In this document: positions 24,382-27,299 of the stretch, piece after piece
Layout: every line of letters begins with the position of its first letter
Numbering within the stretch: the first letter of the stretch is position 1
DNA from: a bacterium
GTDB taxonomy: Bacteria; Bacillota_I; Bacilli_A; RF39; UBA660
NCBI GenBank assembly: GCA_014846175.1
Contig: RKAV01000043.1
Location: 1-27,299, forward strand
Length of the DNA stretch: 27,299 bases
Direction: 5' to 3'
The notes under the pieces: model-generated
The model's database searches: none
The model's input: the letters and a program-made list of their open reading frames with translations, nothing else
Told to the model about the DNA's origin: nothing
Position numbers and translations under genes: made by a program

Positions 24382-25467
24382 TCATTTATCTTTGGCAATA
24401 GAAATTAATATTCCAATACTAATCATACTTATTAATAAACTACTACCGCCATAAGAAAGAAAGGGTAAAGTGACTCCAGTAATAGGTATTAGACCTACAA
24501 CTACAGCTAGATTCATCGAAGCTTGAAATAACATTTGAAAAGATATTCCAAAAGATAAGTACTTAGCAAAAGAATTTTTAGTATTTAAAGAAATTTTTAA
24601 AGAAAAATAAAATAGTAGAAAGAATAAAGTACAAACAATAATTGCACCAGTAACACCAAATTCTTCACAAATAATAGAAAAAATAAAGTCAGTTTGTGGT
24701 TCTGGTAGATAAAAATGTTTTTGTCTAGAACTTAGGAAACCCTGTCCAAGTAATCCTCCAGGACCAATGGCATACATTGATTGAATCATTTGAAAACCAG
24801 TTCCTAGAGGATCTTTCCAAGGATTAATAAATGATGTAATTCTATTCATTCTATAAGGTGCAATAACAATTAAAAGACAAGTACCAATAATTCCTAAAAT
24901 GAATGCTCCATAGAAAAATTTCATATTAAGACCAGCAATAAATAAAAGAGCAATAATACTAACCATAAGTACAAGACCAGTACCAAGATCTGGTTGTAAC
25001 ATAATAAGAGCAAAAGCAAGAAAAGTAACATTAAGAATTGGTAAAATTCCTTTTTTTAAATCTTTTAGGTATTTATCAGACTTACTTAAGTATTTACTGG
25101 TAAAAATAATTAGTCCAAGTTTAGCAGCTTCACTAGGTTGTATTCCAAAAGGACCAATTCCAAACCAACTTCTACTACCATTTCTAACACTACCAATAAA
25201 AGGAATTAAAACTAAAATTAATAATAAAAAGCAAATACCTAAAATGATATTTGCCTTTTTATAATAGATTCTATAATCTATTTTTGCGATAAGGAACATT
25301 AGTATAAAACCTGCTACTGTAAATAATGATTGTTGTTTCACATAATGAAAGCTATCATGAAACTTGTATTCTGCCCATATACTACTAGCAGAATAAATCA
25401 TTAAGAGTCCAAATAATAATAAGAATATTACGGTGATTAATAAAGGCAAATCATACCGTTTTTTCAA
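24382..25467 (-). CDS. ftsW: Cell-division lipid II polymerase FtsW (SEDS family)
   Basis: A 361-residue membrane protein with about ten helices. SEDS motifs: GLLMIYSASS in the first helix, NGSRSWFGIGPFGIQPSEAAKL, LQPDLGTG, the loop LPEPQTDFIFSIICEEFG with the Asp essential for polymerisation in this family, and GVTLPFLSYGGSS near the end. It polymerises lipid II into glycan strands with a class B PBP. The start is TTG at 25465-25467, with AAAGGAGA nine bases upstream on the minus strand; a longer reading from TTG at 25503 would place that site inside the gene and overlap mraY. Its position right after mraY suggests the division FtsW, though RodA or SpoVE cannot be ruled out. Confidence 0.92.
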   Translation of the reverse strand: MKKRYDLPLLITVIFLLLFGLLMIYSASSIWAEYKFHDSFHYVKQQSLFTVAGFILMFLIAKIDYRIYYKKANIILGICFLLLILVLIPFIGSVRNGSRSWFGIGPFGIQPSEAAKLGLIIFTSKYLSKSDKYLKDLKKGILPILNVTFLAFALIMLQPDLGTGLVLMVSIIALLFIAGLNMKFFYGAFILGIIGTCLLIVIAPYRMNRITSFINPWKDPLGTGFQMIQSMYAIGPGGLLGQGFLSSRQKHFYLPEPQTDFIFSIICEEFGVTGAIIVCTLFFLLFYFSLKISLNTKNSFAKYLSFGISFQMLFQASMNLAVVVGLIPITGVTLPFLSYGGSSLLISMISIGILISIAKDK

Positions 25468-25486
25468 AAGAAATATCTCCTTTCTT

Positions 25487-26467
25487 TTATAACCAAACTC
25501 CAAATAAAATACCTAACATAGCAAGAACAAGACCAAATGTACAGAATAGCTTAACTATATCCGTCTCACTCCAACCAAGTTTTTCAAAATGATGATGAAG
25601 TGGTGTCATTAAGAATAATTTATGATGAAATAATCTTAACCAAATAACTTGTAAAATAACTGATAATGTTTCAATTACAAATACTAAAGCTACAACTAGT
25701 AAAGTTAATTCTCGATGGGTTAAAATAGCAACTGCTCCCATAACACCACCTAAGGCCAAACTTCCAGTATCTCCCATAAATATCTTAGCAGGATGGGTAT
25801 TGTAAACTAAAAATCCAATAAGTGAACCAACTAATACCAAACAAAATATACCAATATCTTCAAAACCAACCATAAATGAGATTAGAGCAAATGCTATAAA
25901 TGCAATAGCTGATAAACTACCAGCTAGGCCGTCTAATCCATCTGTTAGATTAACAGCATTACTAGAACCAATTAAAATCAAAAGAATAAATAGACCATAA
26001 AGCCATCTCATTTCAATATCAATATGAAGTGTCCCAACAACCCATGATGTTTGTCCACCATTTTTCATATATATATAGAAAAATATAGTAGAAATAATTA
26101 TCTGTCCAAATAGTTTTTGATAGGTTGTTAATCCTTCATTATTATGTTTTCTAAGTGATAAAAAGTCATCTAAGAATCCAATAATAGCAAAACCACAAAA
26201 CACTAATAAGACAATAGCTAAGTTATCTGTATAAGCTACCTTTTTAAAAAGTAATAAAGCTAGCATAATCAAAATTGTTGGTAAAATAAAAATAATTCCA
26301 CCCATCGTTGGAGTACCAGCTTTTTTTCTATGATTTTCTCCAACATAAACACTAATTGTTTGGCCTACATGTAGTTTTTTTAAGATAGGTACCAAAATGA
26401 GACCTAAACCAACACTAAACAAGAAGCCAATCATGACAGCAAAGACTGCCTTTGTTAATAATAACAC
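25487..26467 (-). CDS. mraY: Phospho-N-acetylmuramoyl-pentapeptide transferase MraY
   Basis: A 326-residue membrane enzyme with ten helices. All family motifs are present: KAGTPTMGGI near residue 49, the catalytic FLDDF, NAVNLTDGLDGLAGS, NTHPAKIFMGDTGSLALGG and TPLHHHFEKLGWSE. It transfers phospho-MurNAc-pentapeptide to undecaprenyl phosphate, making lipid I. Translation starts at GTG (26465-26467) with GGGAGAGTGA upstream. ftsW follows after 19 bases, a fragment of the usual division and cell-wall cluster; murD and other members are not next to it here. Confidence 0.97.
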   Translation of the reverse strand: MLLLTKAVFAVMIGFLFSVGLGLILVPILKKLHVGQTISVYVGENHRKKAGTPTMGGIIFILPTILIMLALLLFKKVAYTDNLAIVLLVFCGFAIIGFLDDFLSLRKHNNEGLTTYQKLFGQIIISTIFFYIYMKNGGQTSWVVGTLHIDIEMRWLYGLFILLILIGSSNAVNLTDGLDGLAGSLSAIAFIAFALISFMVGFEDIGIFCLVLVGSLIGFLVYNTHPAKIFMGDTGSLALGGVMGAVAILTHRELTLLVVALVFVIETLSVILQVIWLRLFHHKLFLMTPLHHHFEKLGWSETDIVKLFCTFGLVLAMLGILFGVWL

Positions 26468-26498
26468 TTTTTTATCACTCTCCCGTTTCTTCTTTTGT

Positions 26499-26527
26499 AT
26501 TATAACATACTAAATATATTCTTTTAA
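26499..26527 (-). promoter_or_regulatory. mraY promoter
   Basis: On the minus strand, TTAAAA (26527-26522), 17 bases and a perfect TATAAT (26504-26499) preceded by TGT form an extended -10 promoter about 30 bases before the GTG start. Confidence 0.75.
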
Positions 26528-26553
26528 CCTTTTTTTCTAAATTTAATTATTTC

Positions 26554-26583
26554 TTGACATAGTACTTTTCATTTAAGTATATT
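26554..26583 (+). promoter_or_regulatory. Upstream promoter P1 in the divergent region
   Basis: A perfect TTGACA (26554-26559) and TATATT (26578-26583) are 18 bases apart. The first downstream gene starts 270 bases away, so this may make a long leader or a separate small RNA. Confidence 0.55.
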
Positions 26584-26677
26584 CTATAAAGTAAAAAAAT
26601 TTCCATTTACTAGAAAATAAATTATTAACAGTATTGTTTATATGATAGTTCTAAAAGAAGAAAAACTATCCCACTTT

Positions 26678-26693
26678 AGTGCTGAAGTGCTGA
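26678..26693 (+). repeat. Tandem 8-bp repeat abutting the -35 box
   Basis: AGTGCTGA occurs twice with no gap (26678-26685, 26686-26693) and ends exactly at the TTGACA of promoter P2. A CACTT at 26672-26676 also pairs with AAGTG at 26685-26689. It may be a regulator binding site. Confidence 0.6.
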
Positions 26694-26722
26694 TTGACAA
26701 TATTAATATAATTTAGTATAAT
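26694..26722 (+). promoter_or_regulatory. Perfect consensus promoter P2 of the right-edge gene
   Basis: TTGACA (26694-26699), exactly 17 bases, and TATAAT (26717-26722). It is the only promoter in the window with both boxes perfect. The leader to the gene is about 125 bases. Confidence 0.85.
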
Positions 26723-26791
26723 ATGCAACGTTTCATGTCGATAAGAAGTAAAAGTACAAAAAGAGAAGATACTACTAATATTAATTATTTA

Positions 26792-26831
26792 AATTTAAGT
26801 TGCTTTTTATTATTTGAAAGCAACTTAAATT
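26792..26831 (+). promoter_or_regulatory. Long leader hairpin before the right-edge gene
   Basis: A perfect 15-bp inverted repeat (AATTTAAGTTGCTTT at 26792-26806, complement at 26817-26831) with a 10-base loop ends 13 bases before the ribosome binding site. No T tract follows, so it is not an ordinary terminator. Confidence 0.6.
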
Positions 26832-26855
26832 ATGTAATGAAGAGGAGTTGATTTG

Positions 26856-27299
26856 GTGATAGATGAATATACATTAAAAAAAATATGTGATAAATATGAT
26901 ATTTCAAGTGAAAACATTATTAATAAAAATAATAATATACTTACTCATGGAGAGTATTTAGAAATTGATAAAACATTAAACTACTTAATAAATGAATTAA
27001 AAGTAAGTAAGAAAAATATAGAAAAGTGTCCAAGTATTCTTTATAGAAATGTTGATGCTATAAAGAAAAATATTGATTACTTAAAACAACAAAATGTATC
27101 TTTTTCTTCTATAGAATCTTGTTTACATGTATTATCAGCAGAACCAATCGATTTAAAAGAAACTTATGAATATATAGAAAAAAATTATGGAATAGAAGGA
27201 ATAAATAAAAATACATCTATTTTATCTTGTAATAAGGATTTAATAATTGAAGTTGAAAAATTAGAATTAGATAAAGAATGGAATTTAGCTATAGCTGTA
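26856..27299 (+). CDS. Helical-repeat protein with mTERF-like repeats, 5' part only
   Basis: The frame is open from GTG at 26856 to the window edge (148 residues seen). GAGGAG lies eight bases before the GTG; the nearby ATG at 26863 is in another frame and stops at once. From residue 41 there are three helical repeats of about 31 residues with the pattern xxYLxxxxVSxxxIExCxxIL: 41-72 (containing NIEKCPSILYRN), 73-103 (SIESCLHVLSAE) and 104-133 (GINKNTSILSCN). This spacing, with a conserved Pro or hydrophobic pair at each turn, resembles the mTERF repeat known mainly from eukaryotic organelles, where it binds nucleic acid. No signal peptide is seen. The repeats are visible; the mTERF likeness and any binding role are inference. 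It has the strongest promoter in the window. Confidence 0.7.
   Translation, partial: MIDEYTLKKICDKYDISSENIINKNNNILTHGEYLEIDKTLNYLINELKVSKKNIEKCPSILYRNVDAIKKNIDYLKQQNVSFSSIESCLHVLSAEPIDLKETYEYIEKNYGIEGINKNTSILSCNKDLIIEVEKLELDKEWNLAIAV

Larger units (their letters stand above)
26468..26855. other. 390-bp divergent regulatory region between mraY and the right-edge gene
   Basis: No coding frame with a ribosome binding site is seen here. The region holds the mraY promoter (minus strand), two plus-strand promoters about 140 bases apart, a GATAGTT...AACTATC inverted repeat (26644-26670), a tandem AGTGCTGA repeat abutting the second promoter, and a long leader hairpin before the right-edge gene. Confidence 0.6.

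Noticed and set aside
26644..26831. CRISPR array in the right-hand intergenic region
   Set aside because: Only one 8-bp tandem repeat and two unrelated inverted repeats are seen; there are no regularly spaced repeats of CRISPR length.
1..27299. Use of genetic code 4 (TGA as Trp), as in Mycoplasma
   Set aside because: TGA ends the YrrN-like gene and dnaE at sensible family ends, with overlapping downstream starts, and Trp is TGG in all conserved motifs.

Overview
The window is strongly AT-rich bacterial chromosome. It uses the standard bacterial code: TGA ends the U32-like gene (2009-2011) and dnaE (11997-11999), and tryptophan is TGG throughout. Gene content (U32 pair, greA, dnaE-lspA-rluD, smc, mraY-ftsW, a 474-residue ProS) and Gram-positive style ribosome binding sites point to a low-GC Firmicute/Bacilli relative. 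The style fits the uncultured gut lineages near the Mollicutes (RF39-like). MraY, FtsW and a D,D-carboxypeptidase show that it makes peptidoglycan. The species assignment is inference.

Layout, left to right. Positions 2-1051 hold the end of a surface-protein gene whose 3' part has the codon pattern of a diversity-generating-retroelement target. Next comes a rightward cluster of two U32-family genes (YrrN/YrrO-like, tRNA wobble hydroxylation), a dGTPase-like HD protein and greA. A leftward D,D-carboxypeptidase follows, then a divergent M18 aminopeptidase. Positions 7427-7594 hold a small Tyr/Pro-rich protein of 55 residues. Then come a membrane-anchored thioredoxin-like protein with trmL, a leftward rpmB, and the overlapping chain dnaE-lspA-rluD. 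A rhomboid protease, proS and a 63-residue protein follow, then a stand-alone Hpt-receiver fusion. The next rightward run is smc, a membrane metallophosphoesterase, a signal-less CHAP amidase with a helical N-terminus and a small helical protein. After these are tRNA-Arg(UCU) and a Nudix hydrolase, then leftward an unrecognised helical protein, ftsW and mraY. The right edge has a 390-bp regulatory region with a perfect consensus promoter driving a partial gene with mTERF-like helical repeats.

The genes are mostly housekeeping: transcription (greA), replication and chromosome structure (dnaE, smc), translation (proS, trmL, rluD, rpmB, tRNA-Arg, U32 pair) and envelope (mraY, ftsW, carboxypeptidase, lspA, rhomboid). 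Promoters repeatedly use a TGN-extended -10 box. The convergent gene ends share A-stem-T palindromes that should terminate in both directions. The parts least explained by housekeeping are the putative variable region at the left edge, the Hpt-receiver fusion, the CHAP/helical pair and the repeat protein at the right edge.
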